DNA from: Allomesorhizobium sp043769475
GTDB taxonomy: Bacteria; Pseudomonadota; Alphaproteobacteria; Rhizobiales; Rhizobiaceae
Length of the DNA stretch: 64,000 nt
Assembly (NCBI RefSeq): GCF_043769475.1
Contig: NZ_CP171729.1
Coordinates: 5,270,001-5,334,000, forward strand
Reading direction: 5' to 3'
Below the pieces are notes generated by a model. That model did no database searches. It was not told the DNA's origin and saw only the letters and a program-made list of their open reading frames with translations. Every line of letters starts with the position of its first letter. The first letter of the stretch is position 1. The position numbers were made by a program, and so were the translations under genes. Shown one piece after another: positions 24,730 through 33,701 of the stretch.

Positions 24730-25586
24730 CCGCCCGAGACGTCCGCCTGCATGCCTTTCGTTCCGATCTCGCCGACGACCGGCTCAGGGGCAAAGTCTCG
24801 GCCGAGCGCTTCGTCGTAGGGCGGCCGGCGCGCATCGCTGCTGCTGTCGCGGATATCCGCAAGGCGCCGTCGCCGGATGCGGGTCTCGACACGCAGGCGC
24901 TTTTCGGCGACGACGTCCGGGTGTTCGAGCAAGCCGGCGGCTGGGCGTGGATCCAGGCCGAACGCGACGGTTATGTCGGTTACGTTGCCGAAACGATGCT
25001 TGGACCACAAGGAATTTCGCCGACCCATCTGGTGGCAGCGCCGCGCAGCTTTCTCTATCCCGGTCCCGACCTGAAGCTTCCGCGCTCCGGCGAGCTGTCG
25101 ATGGGATCGGCGGTTGCGGTTACAGGATACGCCGAAACCCGCGGCACACGTTATGCACTCCTGTCCTCGGGCGACGCGATGATTGCCGGGCATCTGCGCC
25201 CGGCCGGCGATCCCGCGCCCGATTATGTCGCCGTCGCCGAAGCGTTCCTCAACACGCCCTATCTGTGGGGCGGGGTTTCGGGTTTCGGCATAGACTGCGC
25301 CGGCCTGGTGCAGCTTTCCATGCGCATGGCCGGCAGGGCCGTTCTGCGCGATACCGACATGCAGGCGGAAAGCATAGGCGAGCCGATCCGTCCGGGCGCC
25401 GGATTTTCCGGCCTGCGGCGCGGCGATCTCGTCTTCTGGAAGGGCCATGTCGCGATCATGACCGATGCCGACAACATGATCCACGCCAACGGCCACACCA
25501 TGCTGGTCTCGCGCGAGCGGCTCTCCGACGCTATCGACCGCATCGGCTATCTCTACGGCGGGCCGACCGGGTTCAGACGGCCTTAG
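24726..25586 (+). CDS. NlpC/P60 family cysteine peptidase with N-terminal SH3-like domains
   Basis: A 286-aa cell-wall peptidase, expected to cleave between D-Glu and meso-DAP in peptidoglycan stem peptides. The catalytic domain (about residues 165-280) has the nucleophile in GIDCAGLVQLS, the His in FWKGHVAIMTDADN and the third polar residue in MIHANGHTML. The N-terminal half (VRVFEQAGGWAWIQAERDGYVGYV) is a bacterial SH3-like wall-binding region. No signal peptide is evident. The start is a TTG at 24726 that overlaps the previous stop; it is supported mainly by coupling. Confidence 0.9.
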   Translation: MTARDVRLHAFRSDLADDRLRGKVSAERFVVGRPARIAAAVADIRKAPSPDAGLDTQALFGDDVRVFEQAGGWAWIQAERDGYVGYVAETMLGPQGISPTHLVAAPRSFLYPGPDLKLPRSGELSMGSAVAVTGYAETRGTRYALLSSGDAMIAGHLRPAGDPAPDYVAVAEAFLNTPYLWGGVSGFGIDCAGLVQLSMRMAGRAVLRDTDMQAESIGEPIRPGAGFSGLRRGDLVFWKGHVAIMTDADNMIHANGHTMLVSRERLSDAIDRIGYLYGGPTGFRRP

Positions 25587-26130
25587 GGGCAGGGCACTCC
25601 ACGCGGCGGGATCATGCCCCGAAGCGTGGTCGAGGCATTGCCGCCCAACTGTGGATAGAATCCACCTCCATCTCGGCTCGTTAGCAAAAAGAACTGTTGC
25701 GGATCAATGGCATGGCAGCCGGCGAAAAGAATTTTCGCGCCTCCGTTTATCCACACCCCCCGCTCCTCGCGCATAATCAGCTCACCGTTCTGGCGGGACC
25801 TGGTGCGCACCGGGTATCAGGCAGAATGGCGGTGACCTCCCGGCGTGGGTTCGGTATCCACGTCTCCGAGGGCGTCCGACGGGCCGGCATTCCGAGCGAA
25901 GCGTCAATGCTTCGTGAACGGAAGGCGGATCATCCGCGCGTCATTGTCCATGGAAAGAACATGGAGCGGGGCGCGTGACCGGTCGACCGTGGCGACAGAC
26001 ACCGGACGGGCGGGCATGGGAGTGCCTGTTCTTTTTTACGAATTCGTGCGGCGCTTTCTGCCCGCCCGTCTTCCCGACTACGTTAATGGCCAGACGCGAA
26101 AGCGGGCGTGGCAAAGGAGAGGTGCGCGTC

Positions 26131-26328
26131 TCTCCCTTCTCCCCTTGTGGGAGAAGGTGGATTGGCGCGAAGCGCCAAGACGGATGAGGGGTGTTGGAAG
26201 AAATGAGGCGGAGAAAATGGGACACATACAAAGCGATACGCAGACAATCACCTCTGTATTACTCCACGCAGCACCCCTCATCCGACCTCGCTCCGCTCGG
26301 CCACCTCTCCCACAAAGGGAGAAGGTGA
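26131..26328. repeat. Inverted pair of RIME/REP-like palindromic repeats
   Basis: Two related elements of about 60 nt in opposite orientation: 26131-26193 (tctcccttctccccttgtgg ... cggatgaggggtg) and 26272-26328 (cacccctcatccg ... cacaaagggagaaggtga). The inner 13 bases cggatgaggggtg / cacccctcatccg are exact complements, and the outer ctcccttctccc / gggagaaggtgag also match. Each unit has an internal hairpin (ggcgcgaagcgcc in the first, ctcgctccgctcgg in the second). This is the common intergenic palindromic repeat of Hyphomicrobiales, similar to the RIMEs described in rhizobia. Confidence 0.8.
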
Positions 26329-26395
26329 GGCGCGCCCCAGCACTGCCGCACCGACCGCACCGACGGGCGCTTGCGCCGATTCCTGTCGGCGCACC

Positions 26396-26419
26396 CTCCT
26401 GACAGAAAGCTGTCAGGAG
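26396..26419. promoter_or_regulatory. Perfect 10-bp inverted repeat upstream of the DUF1579-like gene (operator or hairpin)
   Basis: ctcctgacag-aaag-ctgtcaggag: ten perfectly paired bases on each side of a 4-nt spacer, 52 nt upstream of the ATG at 26471. No T-run follows, so it is not a normal terminator. The palindrome TGACAG-N4-CTGTCA is more like an operator for a dimeric regulator. Which regulator binds cannot be read. Confidence 0.5.
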
Positions 26420-26470
26420 CAGTCAATTAGACTGCTATCATCGCAAGCGCATCGGGAGAGGGAGAGCAGC

Positions 26471-26944
26471 ATGAATTCGCGGGCAAATGAGGGCGCGGCC
26501 GGTTTCGATTTCCTGATCGGAAGCTGGACGATCGAGAACGAGCGCTTGGCGGAGCGGTTTGTGGGAAGCGACGAGTGGACGCGGTTCACGGCCACCTCGA
26601 CCTGCCGCAAACTCCTGAACGGCGCCGGCAACCTTGAGGAAATGGCGATCCCCGGAAGCGAATTTGCCGGGCTGGCGCTGCGGATATTCAATCCCGACGA
26701 CGGGCTGTGGTCGATCCACTGGGCCGACAATGACCGCCACCACGTGCTGCCGCCGATGGTCGGCCGGTTCGAGAACGGGATTGGCCTCTTCTACGGCGAC
26801 GAGGAGCATGAGGGCCGGACGGTGCGCGCCCGCTTCACCTGGACGCCGTCGGCGCAAAACCCGCGCTGGGAGCAGGCATTTTCGCAAGACGGCGGCGAGA
26901 CCTGGGAAACCAACTGGGTGATGAAATTTTCGCGGACGGGGTGA
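26471..26944 (+). CDS. DUF1579-like small beta-rich protein, function unknown
   Basis: A 157-aa cytoplasmic protein starting GFDFLIGSWTIENERL, the pattern of DUF1579 and related calycin-like barrels (FDFLIGSW). It has alternating beta-strand patterns such as LALRIFNPDDGLWSIHWADN and RARFTWTPSAQNPRWEQAF, with many Trp. There is no signal peptide. Related proteins are often found near ArsR-type or stress regulators, but no regulator lies next to it here. GGGAGAGGGAGAG upstream is a good ribosome-binding site. A perfect inverted repeat lies in its promoter region. Confidence 0.65.
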   Translation: MNSRANEGAAGFDFLIGSWTIENERLAERFVGSDEWTRFTATSTCRKLLNGAGNLEEMAIPGSEFAGLALRIFNPDDGLWSIHWADNDRHHVLPPMVGRFENGIGLFYGDEEHEGRTVRARFTWTPSAQNPRWEQAFSQDGGETWETNWVMKFSRTG

Positions 26945-26949
26945 GGCAC

Positions 26950-27951
<1,002 letters not shown>

Positions 27952-28041
27952 GGCGCGGTTTCCGGGGATCGGAATTCGCATATGGGGAGCGATGTCCTTG
28001 GCCGCAAATACTGGCCCACAGGATCGAGACAACCTGGAAGG

Positions 28042-29187
28042 TTATTCGGCGGGGCTGCCTTGCGACTGCTCCTCCGCCTCTTCCGCCGTCTGCTGTGCCG
28101 CCAGGAAATTGCCGACATGGCGCAGGCTTTCGAAATGGTCGCAGAAGACCTTGATGACGACCAGGATCGGCACCGCGATCAGCGCGCCTACGAAGCCCCA
28201 CAGCCACGACCAGAAGGCGATCGCGATGAAGATCGCCACTGCGTTGATCTCAAGACGCCGTCCGACCACGAACGGCGTCACGAACTGGCCCTCGATCACG
28301 TTGCAGAGCACCACGAAGGCCGGCGCGGCCAGCGCATAGGTCAGGCTATCGAAGCTGATGATCGAAATCGCCGCTACCAAAAGAATGGTCATAAGCGCGC
28401 CGATATAGGGCAGGAAATTCAAAAGCGCCGCGATGACGCCAAAGACAAACGGATTGGGCATGCCGATGGCCCAGAGGCCGAGGCCGATCGCGATGCCGAG
28501 GCCGCCATTGATCAGCGCGACGGTCAGCAGGTAGCGGGAAATTTCGCGCTCGACATCGTAGACGACGCGCAGCGCCCGCTTCTTCTCGCTCATGCGGGCA
28601 AAGGACTGGATGATTTTCTCGTAAAACATCGTGCCGGAGGCCATCAGGAACAGCGACAGCACGAAAGTGATCGCTACGGTGGTTGCGGCCGACAGGAGGT
28701 TGCCGGCGGCCTGGGAGACAATGCCCGGCTGCGCCATTACGACTTTCTGCACGCCCGGCTCCTGCGTGGTCTCGGCGACCTGCTCGACCTGTCGGGAAAC
28801 CTGCATCATCCGTTCGAATGGATGGCGCAGTTCCGCCAGCCGCTCGGTAAGTTGGCGTCCGATCGCCGGCGCGTCGTTGACGAGATCCATAACCGGACCG
28901 CTCATGAAATATCCCGTGCCGCCGATGCCGATGACCGACAGGAGAACGAGAAGCGTCGCGGAGATCGGCTCGGGGACGCCGTGCTTGCGCAGGAAACGCA
29001 CGATCGGCGTCAGCATCAGAGCGAGCATGAAGGCGAGGATGACCGGCATGAAGAATTCGCGCGCGAAATAGAGCGCATAGACCGCCATGAAGATGAAGAT
29101 GCCGATCAGAAGCGAGCGCATGAGCCTCGTGTCGGATGCGGTTCGAATGGCTTCCGGCGTCGCTTCACCGGGTGGCTGGGCCGTCAT
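28042..29187 (-). CDS. AI-2E family transporter (PerM-like)
   Basis: A 381-aa membrane protein with seven to eight helices. The first is IGIFIFMAVYALYFAREFFMPVILAFML (in parts), and the family signature FGVIAALLNFLPYIGALMTILL lies in the second half; a large soluble loop is between. Family members are exporters of the autoinducer TqsA type or sodium/proton-related PerM; substrate is unknown. The ATG at 29187 is preceded by CTTGGGGGACATCGCC (minus strand). It lies between two LLM oxidoreductase genes in the same direction. Confidence 0.88.
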   Translation of the reverse strand: MTAQPPGEATPEAIRTASDTRLMRSLLIGIFIFMAVYALYFAREFFMPVILAFMLALMLTPIVRFLRKHGVPEPISATLLVLLSVIGIGGTGYFMSGPVMDLVNDAPAIGRQLTERLAELRHPFERMMQVSRQVEQVAETTQEPGVQKVVMAQPGIVSQAAGNLLSAATTVAITFVLSLFLMASGTMFYEKIIQSFARMSEKKRALRVVYDVEREISRYLLTVALINGGLGIAIGLGLWAIGMPNPFVFGVIAALLNFLPYIGALMTILLVAAISIISFDSLTYALAAPAFVVLCNVIEGQFVTPFVVGRRLEINAVAIFIAIAFWSWLWGFVGALIAVPILVVIKVFCDHFESLRHVGNFLAAQQTAEEAEEQSQGSPAE

Positions 29188-29318
29188 GGCGATGTCCCCC
29201 AAGTTTTCGCGGTGTATATGGCCGCACGGCCGCGCGAAAATCCTTTCATTCGCAACAATGCGCACGCAAAGCCGATGTTCCGCCGGCACGTGAAGCGGGC
29301 TATGTCGCTGGCAGGATT

Positions 29319-30377
29319 TCAGTCCGCCGCCGCGGATGCCTTCGTGGCCGCCGTCTCGCGTCGGACGATCGGCGCGACCTTGGTGCCATACAGCTCGATC
29401 GCCTTCATGAGCTTGGCATGCGGCATGATGCCGATCGCCATCTGCAGCAGGAAACGGTCGTTCCCGAAGATGCGGTGGTGGGCGACGATCTTTTCGGCGA
29501 CCTCTTCCGGATTGCCGACGAACAGCGCGCCGCTTGGGGACCGCGACTGGTCGAAATGCGCCCGCGACGTCGGACCCCAGCCGCGTTCGCGGCCGATGCG
29601 GTTCATCACCTCGGCCTGCGGGAGATAAAAATCGTCGGCGGCCTGTTCGGTGGTTTCGCCGACGAAGCCGTGCACGTTGATGCTGGTGGCGAGGGCTGCC
29701 GGATCATGGCCGGCGCGGCTTGCGGCCTGCCGGTAGAGGTCGAAGAGCGGCGCGAAACGCGCCGGCTCGCCGCCGATGATGGCGAGCGCCAGAGGCAGGC
29801 CGAGCACGCCCGCGCGGGCAACCGAATTGGGCGTGCCGCCCACTGCGATCCAGATCGGCAGCCTTTCCTGGAACGGGCGCGGATAGACGCCGCGATTGTC
29901 GATCCGCGGCGTATGCTTCCCGCCCGGCCAGGAGACACGCTCGCTCTCGCGAAGCTTGAGCAGCAGCTCGAGCTTCTCGGCAAACAGCGTGTCGTAGTCG
30001 TCGAGCTGGTACCCGAACAGCGGGAAGGATTCGATGAAGGAGCCGCGCCCGGCCATGATCTCCGCCCTCCCGCCGGAGAGCAGGTCCAGCGTCGAGAATT
30101 GCTGGAAGACGCGCACCGGATCGTCCGAGGAGAGCACGGTGACGGCGCTGGTCAACTTTATGCGCTTGGTGCGCTCGGCGGCCGCGGCAAGCGCCACCAC
30201 GGGAGCGGATGCTGCATAATCGGGCCGGTGGTGCTCGCCGAGGCCGAACACATCGAGCCCGACCTGGTCGGCCAGTGCGATCTCTTCCATGAGATTGCGC
30301 AGGCGCTGATGCGGCGTTATCGCCCCGGGCCCGTTGTCGAGGCTGACGTCGGCGAAGGTGTAGAGGCCGAGTTCCAT
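29319..30377 (-). CDS. luciferase-like (LLM class) flavin-dependent oxidoreductase
   Basis: A 352-aa protein of a different LLM subgroup from the gene at 26950. It has MELGLYTFADVSLDNGPG at the start, then QVGLDVFGLGEHHRPDYAAS and FSTLDLLSGGRAEIMAGRGS, and later RLPIWIAVGGTPNSVARAG. These are FMN-binding TIM-barrel motifs. It presumably oxidises a small organic molecule with reduced flavin and O2. No flavin reductase gene is nearby. Confidence 0.88.
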   Translation of the reverse strand: MELGLYTFADVSLDNGPGAITPHQRLRNLMEEIALADQVGLDVFGLGEHHRPDYAASAPVVALAAAAERTKRIKLTSAVTVLSSDDPVRVFQQFSTLDLLSGGRAEIMAGRGSFIESFPLFGYQLDDYDTLFAEKLELLLKLRESERVSWPGGKHTPRIDNRGVYPRPFQERLPIWIAVGGTPNSVARAGVLGLPLALAIIGGEPARFAPLFDLYRQAASRAGHDPAALATSINVHGFVGETTEQAADDFYLPQAEVMNRIGRERGWGPTSRAHFDQSRSPSGALFVGNPEEVAEKIVAHHRIFGNDRFLLQMAIGIMPHAKLMKAIELYGTKVAPIVRRETAATKASAAAD

Positions 30378-30595
30378 GGCTTTTCCTCGCTATGTTGCCC
30401 GCCACAGGTAGCGGCGCGGCGGGGCAACCGCCAGTGCCTCTCCGGTGAACAGTCCATTCGAGGATGCCGCAAAAGCGTTCCCCTGCGGCAACATAGCGGG
30501 CGATTTCATGGCTGGCATGCCGATTTGACGCTTGAACTATCGGCCATCGCGCGTATGTAAGCGGCGCGATCGACGACAAGAATTGAAGGCGGACA

Positions 30596-30997
30596 TTGGC
30601 TATCTATAAAGAGAAAGACATTTTCGAGCGGCGTAACGCGGCGAACGAAGCAAAGAGGGCTCTGCTGGAGCGGTTCAAGGCAAAGCCGGCCGCGGATGAT
30701 CCGCAGGTGCTGGCAAAGCAGGCAGAGCGCAAGGCGATCCTCGAGGCGCGCGAGAAGCGGGCCGCGGAGAAGGAAAAGCTGAGGCAGGAAAGGCTGGCGC
30801 GCGAAGCAGCCGAGCGGGCCGAACGCGAAGCGGCGGCGGAAGCCGCGCGCATCGCCGCGGAAGAGGCCGCGCAGGCCGAGGCCAAGGCCAAGGAAGCGGA
30901 AGATAACGAGCGCATCGCCCGCCTTCTCGCAGACGAAGCCGAGCGCAAAGCCAAGCGCGACGCGCGCTATGCCGCGCGCAAGCAGCGCAAGCGCTGA
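30596..30997 (+). CDS. DUF6481-like highly charged helical protein
   Basis: A 133-aa protein made almost entirely of Ala, Glu, Lys and Arg after a short N-terminus (MAIYKEKDIFERRNAANEAK). From residue about 45 onwards it should be one long helix or coiled coil. The N-terminus matches the DUF6481 pattern seen in Hyphomicrobiales. The start is a TTG at 30596, preceded by GAAGGCGG. The function is unknown; a role in binding nucleic acid or ribosomes is only a guess from its charge. It is convergent with the SMR gene. Confidence 0.7.
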   Translation: MAIYKEKDIFERRNAANEAKRALLERFKAKPAADDPQVLAKQAERKAILEAREKRAAEKEKLRQERLAREAAERAEREAAAEAARIAAEEAAQAEAKAKEAEDNERIARLLADEAERKAKRDARYAARKQRKR

Positions 30998-31013
30998 GCT
31001 TTCGCAGCCGGCC

Positions 31014-31328
31014 TCAGGCGACCAGCTTGAGGCCGACAATGCCCGCCACGATCAGGCCGATGCAGACCAGCCTGATGACCGTGGCCGGTTCGCCGAGCAG
31101 GTAGATGCCGAGGATCGCGGTTCCGACCGTGCCGATGCCGGTCCAGATCGCGTAGGCGGTGCCAACCGGCAGCGTCTTCAGGGCCAGGCCGAGCAGGCCA
31201 AGACTTACCACCATACTGGCGACGGTGAGCAGCGTCGGCGTGAGGCGGGTGAAGCCGTCGGTGTATTTCAGGCCGATCGCCCAACCTATTTCAAACAATC
31301 CCGCGAAGAAGAGATAAGTCCAAGCCAT
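31014..31328 (-). CDS. gdx: SMR family transporter, SugE/Gdx type (probable guanidinium exporter)
   Basis: A 104-aa protein with four transmembrane helices: MAWTYLFFAGLFEIGWAIGL, LLTVASMVVSLGLLGLAL, TAYAIWTGIGTVGTAILG and LVCIGLIVAGIVGLKLV. The membrane Glu of the SMR family is present in FAGLFEIGWAIG. The SugE/Gdx subtype is known to export guanidinium in exchange for protons; related Qac/EmrE types export quaternary ammonium. The assignment to guanidinium is supported here by the riboswitch-like double hairpin just upstream at 31347-31393. Confidence 0.9.
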   Translation of the reverse strand: MAWTYLFFAGLFEIGWAIGLKYTDGFTRLTPTLLTVASMVVSLGLLGLALKTLPVGTAYAIWTGIGTVGTAILGIYLLGEPATVIRLVCIGLIVAGIVGLKLVA

Positions 31329-31346
31329 GCTGGCACTCAGTGTCTC

Positions 31347-31393
31347 GGCGGGCCGTCCCTACCGACAAAGTTAAGACGCAGGGCCGTCCCCGC
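31347..31393 (-). ncRNA. Guanidine-II (mini-ykkC) riboswitch candidate
   Basis: On the minus strand two tandem hairpins carry identical loops. The first is GCGGGG-ACGG-CCCTGC (31393-31378), a 6-bp stem with one G-U pair. The second is GG-TA-GGG-ACGG-CCC-G-CC (31363-31347), with a small internal bulge. Both loops read ACGG, matching the ACGR loop that is the hallmark of the guanidine-II class, and they are separated by 14 nt. The element ends about 18 nt before the gdx start codon, the position at which such RNAs usually gate translation. The gene it precedes is the expected target. Covariance-model scoring was not run. Confidence 0.8.
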
Positions 31394-31479
31394 GCCGGCG
31401 CGGAGCGCCCTTTGCGCCGCGCTCTAAAATTGCGGCCGGCGTTATCGCGCCGGCCGCCCGTTGCGAAGCCTTCCGAAGA

Positions 31480-31608
31480 CTATTTCTTTTCCTTCAGCTT
31501 GGCTGCGGGAACCGGCGCCGCCTTGAGCGCGGGCGCGGGCGCCGGCTTCTTGGCGTCCTTCTTCGGTTTCCTGGCTTCCTTGTTGCTCTTCATCTGACCC
31601 TTGGCCAT
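31480..31608 (-). CDS. 42-aa basic small protein, function unknown
   Basis: MAKGQMKSNKEARKPKKDAK followed by a Pro/Ala-rich part and the end KLKEKK; 42 residues, no membrane segment, very Lys-rich. GGAGGAACGAATC precedes the ATG at 31608, a strong ribosome-binding site. The start MAKGQM-x-S-N-K-E-x-R-K-P-K-K is a pattern I recognise as a conserved small protein of Hyphomicrobiales without a known function. It might bind nucleic acid or ribosomes, but this is only inferred from its charge. Confidence 0.72.
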   Translation of the reverse strand: MAKGQMKSNKEARKPKKDAKKPAPAPALKAAPVPAAKLKEKK

Positions 31609-31694
31609 GATTCGTTCCTCCGGCTGGTTGGCGGCAGAGTGAAACAGGGGAATCGGGCGAGGGCAAGAGGGCGCGCGGAATGCTGATCCGTCGC

Positions 31695-32954
31695 CTATGC
31701 GTCTGCCTCGTCGACCACGCGCAATCGCAACTGTCCGGTCCGGGAATCTGCGCTCCGCGCCTGCGCCTGCGCGGCGACGATCTCGGCCGGCTCCGCTCCA
31801 GGCGTTCCGAACTCAAGCGCCTCGATCTTCTGGCCGCGCTTGGTCACCTTTGAGGACGAGACCAGGATGTCGTCGATGTCCTTCGAGGCCTGGCCGAAAT
31901 GCGTCTGCAGTTTGCGTACCCGGTCGTCGAGCCGCGAAACGTCCTCCATCAGGCGGATGACTTCGCCCTGGATCAGATGCGCCTGCTCGCGCATCGAGGC
32001 GTCCTTCAGGATGGCCTGGATGACCTGGATCGACAGCATCAGCAGCGAAGGCGAGACGATGACGATGCGTGCCTTGTGGGCGCGGTGGACGATCGATTCG
32101 AAATTCTCGTGGATCTCCGCGAAGATCGATTCCGACGGCACGAACAGGAAGGCGGTGTCCTGCGTCTCGCCATTGATCAGGTATTTTTCCGAGATCGCCT
32201 TGATGTGCACTTCGAGGTCGCGCCGGAAGGCCTGCGCGGCATACTTCTGTGCCTCGGAACCCTCGATGTCGGCGGCAGCACGAATAGCGTTCCACGCCTC
32301 CAGCGGGAATTTCGCGTCGATGACCAGCGACGGCGCGCCGTTCGGCATCTTTACGACGCAGTCCGGCCGGTTGCCGTTGGAAAGCGTCGCCTGGAACTCG
32401 TATGCGCCATGCGGCAGGCCGTCCGCCACGATCGCCTCCATGCGCGACTGACCGAAGGCGCCGCGCGTCTGCTTGTTGGAGAGGATCGCCTGAAGCTGAA
32501 CGACCTGGCCGGCGAGCGACTGGATATTGCCCTGCGCCGTGTCGATGACCGCCAGCCGCTCCTGCAATTTCGCCAGGCTCTCATGCGTCGATTTCGTCTG
32601 CTCGGTCATGGTCTGGCCGATGCGGCCGGTCATGGCGTCGAGGCGCTGGCCGATCGACTGGGTGAGTTCGGCCTGCCTGGCGCCGAACACCTCGGCCACG
32701 GCCCCGAGCCGGCCCTGCATTTCGGCCTGCGCCTGCAATATGCCGGCCATGCGCGCCTCGGCATCGCGGGCATGGTCGGCTGCTTCGGCCGCGGCCGCCG
32801 CACGCGCATTCGCAGCGCGCCAGAGCGCAGCGATCAGCGCCACCAGCAGGACAAGGAACAGCGTGGCGGCGGCTGCGAGCAGCTGGCCGAGCGTGACTGT
32901 CGAGGCACCGAGTTGCGCAACGGGAGCCGAGAGTATTGAGCTGAGTTCGTTCAT
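31695..32954 (-). CDS. rmuC: DNA recombination protein RmuC
   Basis: A 419-aa protein with an N-terminal membrane helix (LGQLLAAAATLFLVLLVALI). A long coiled coil over residues about 45-150 follows (ARDAEARMAGILQAQAEMQG). The RmuC nuclease-like domain comes next, including PHGAYEFQATLSNGNRPDCVVKMPN, LVIDAKFPLEAWNAI and DTAFLFVPSESIFAEI. RmuC limits inversions at short inverted repeats in E. coli. Length matches the family. It is on its own transcriptional unit, divergent from def. Confidence 0.92.
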   Translation of the reverse strand: MNELSSILSAPVAQLGASTVTLGQLLAAAATLFLVLLVALIAALWRAANARAAAAAEAADHARDAEARMAGILQAQAEMQGRLGAVAEVFGARQAELTQSIGQRLDAMTGRIGQTMTEQTKSTHESLAKLQERLAVIDTAQGNIQSLAGQVVQLQAILSNKQTRGAFGQSRMEAIVADGLPHGAYEFQATLSNGNRPDCVVKMPNGAPSLVIDAKFPLEAWNAIRAAADIEGSEAQKYAAQAFRRDLEVHIKAISEKYLINGETQDTAFLFVPSESIFAEIHENFESIVHRAHKARIVIVSPSLLMLSIQVIQAILKDASMREQAHLIQGEVIRLMEDVSRLDDRVRKLQTHFGQASKDIDDILVSSSKVTKRGQKIEALEFGTPGAEPAEIVAAQAQARSADSRTGQLRLRVVDEADA

Positions 32955-33051
32955 GCCGCGCAGCGTACGCGATTCGGCTGCAGATCAAAACATGAACATT
33001 TGCGCATCTGTCACGGTTGACGGGATTAAGGCGAGCGATTACGTGAAAACG

Positions 33052-33582
33052 ATGTCGATCAAGCCTCTCATCATCCTTCCCGATCCTGTCCTCCGCCAGG
33101 TTTCAAAGCCGATCGAGCGCGTCGACGCGCCGCTGCTCAAGCTGGCTGACGACATGCTGGAAACCATGTATGACGCGCCAGGCATCGGCCTGGCGGCGAT
33201 CCAGGTCGGCGAACCGCTCAGAATGCTGGTGATCGATCTCGCAAAGGAAGGTGAGGAGCCCGCGCCGCAGGTCTTCATCAATCCGGAGATCGTCGTAAGC
33301 GGCGACGAGCGTTCCGTCTATGAGGAAGGCTGCCTGTCGATCCCGGATTATTATGCCGAGGTCGAGCGCCCGGCCGCCGTTCGCGTGAAGTACCTCGACC
33401 GCGACGGCAAGCTGCAAGAAATCGACGCAGAAGGCCTCCTTGCCACTTGCCTGCAACATGAGATCGACCATCTCAACGGCGTGCTGTTCATTGACCACAT
33501 CTCCAAGCTGAAGCGCGACATGGTGGTGAAGAAGTTCAAGAAACTGGCCAAGGACCGCCCGCCGAGCCGCATGGTGGGATAG
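33052..33582 (+). CDS. def: peptide deformylase
   Basis: A 176-aa metalloenzyme that removes the formyl group from nascent proteins. The three family motifs are present: GIGLAAIQVG (motif 1), EEGCLSIPDYYAEVERP (motif 2, metal Cys) and LQHEIDHLNGVLFID (motif 3, H-E-x-x-H). I use ATG 33052 (MSIKPLIILPDPVLRQVSKP). A GTG at 33043 in the same frame (MKTMSIK) also is possible. It starts the def-fmt-GNAT-truA cluster, which is 120 nt from fmt. Confidence 0.97.
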   Translation: MSIKPLIILPDPVLRQVSKPIERVDAPLLKLADDMLETMYDAPGIGLAAIQVGEPLRMLVIDLAKEGEEPAPQVFINPEIVVSGDERSVYEEGCLSIPDYYAEVERPAAVRVKYLDRDGKLQEIDAEGLLATCLQHEIDHLNGVLFIDHISKLKRDMVVKKFKKLAKDRPPSRMVG

Positions 33583-33701
33583 GCGACGACCACGATCCGA
33601 GTCTGGCGTTGATGCGACGGGCTTGACCTGAAACTCGTAAACCCGTTTGAAACAGGCGTGTAAAACACGCGCATCACGCCACGCCGCCAAACGGGAAATA
33701 T

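Larger units (their letters stand above)
25587..26470. other. 884-nt gene-free region with repeat elements
   Basis: No gene can be supported. Several short open frames exist on both strands (for example 25583-25810 minus), but none resembles a family and their codon pattern is unconvincing. The stretch contains the inverted repeat pair at 26131-26328 and the 10-bp hairpin at 26396-26419, annotated separately. The 25690-25780 part has several direct short repeats of gcg but nothing interpretable. Confidence 0.6.

Noticed and set aside
25583..25810. 75-codon minus-strand frame in the gene-free region
   Set aside because: It overlaps the NlpC/P60 stop, has no recognisable domain and no good ribosome-binding site; not enough to call a gene.
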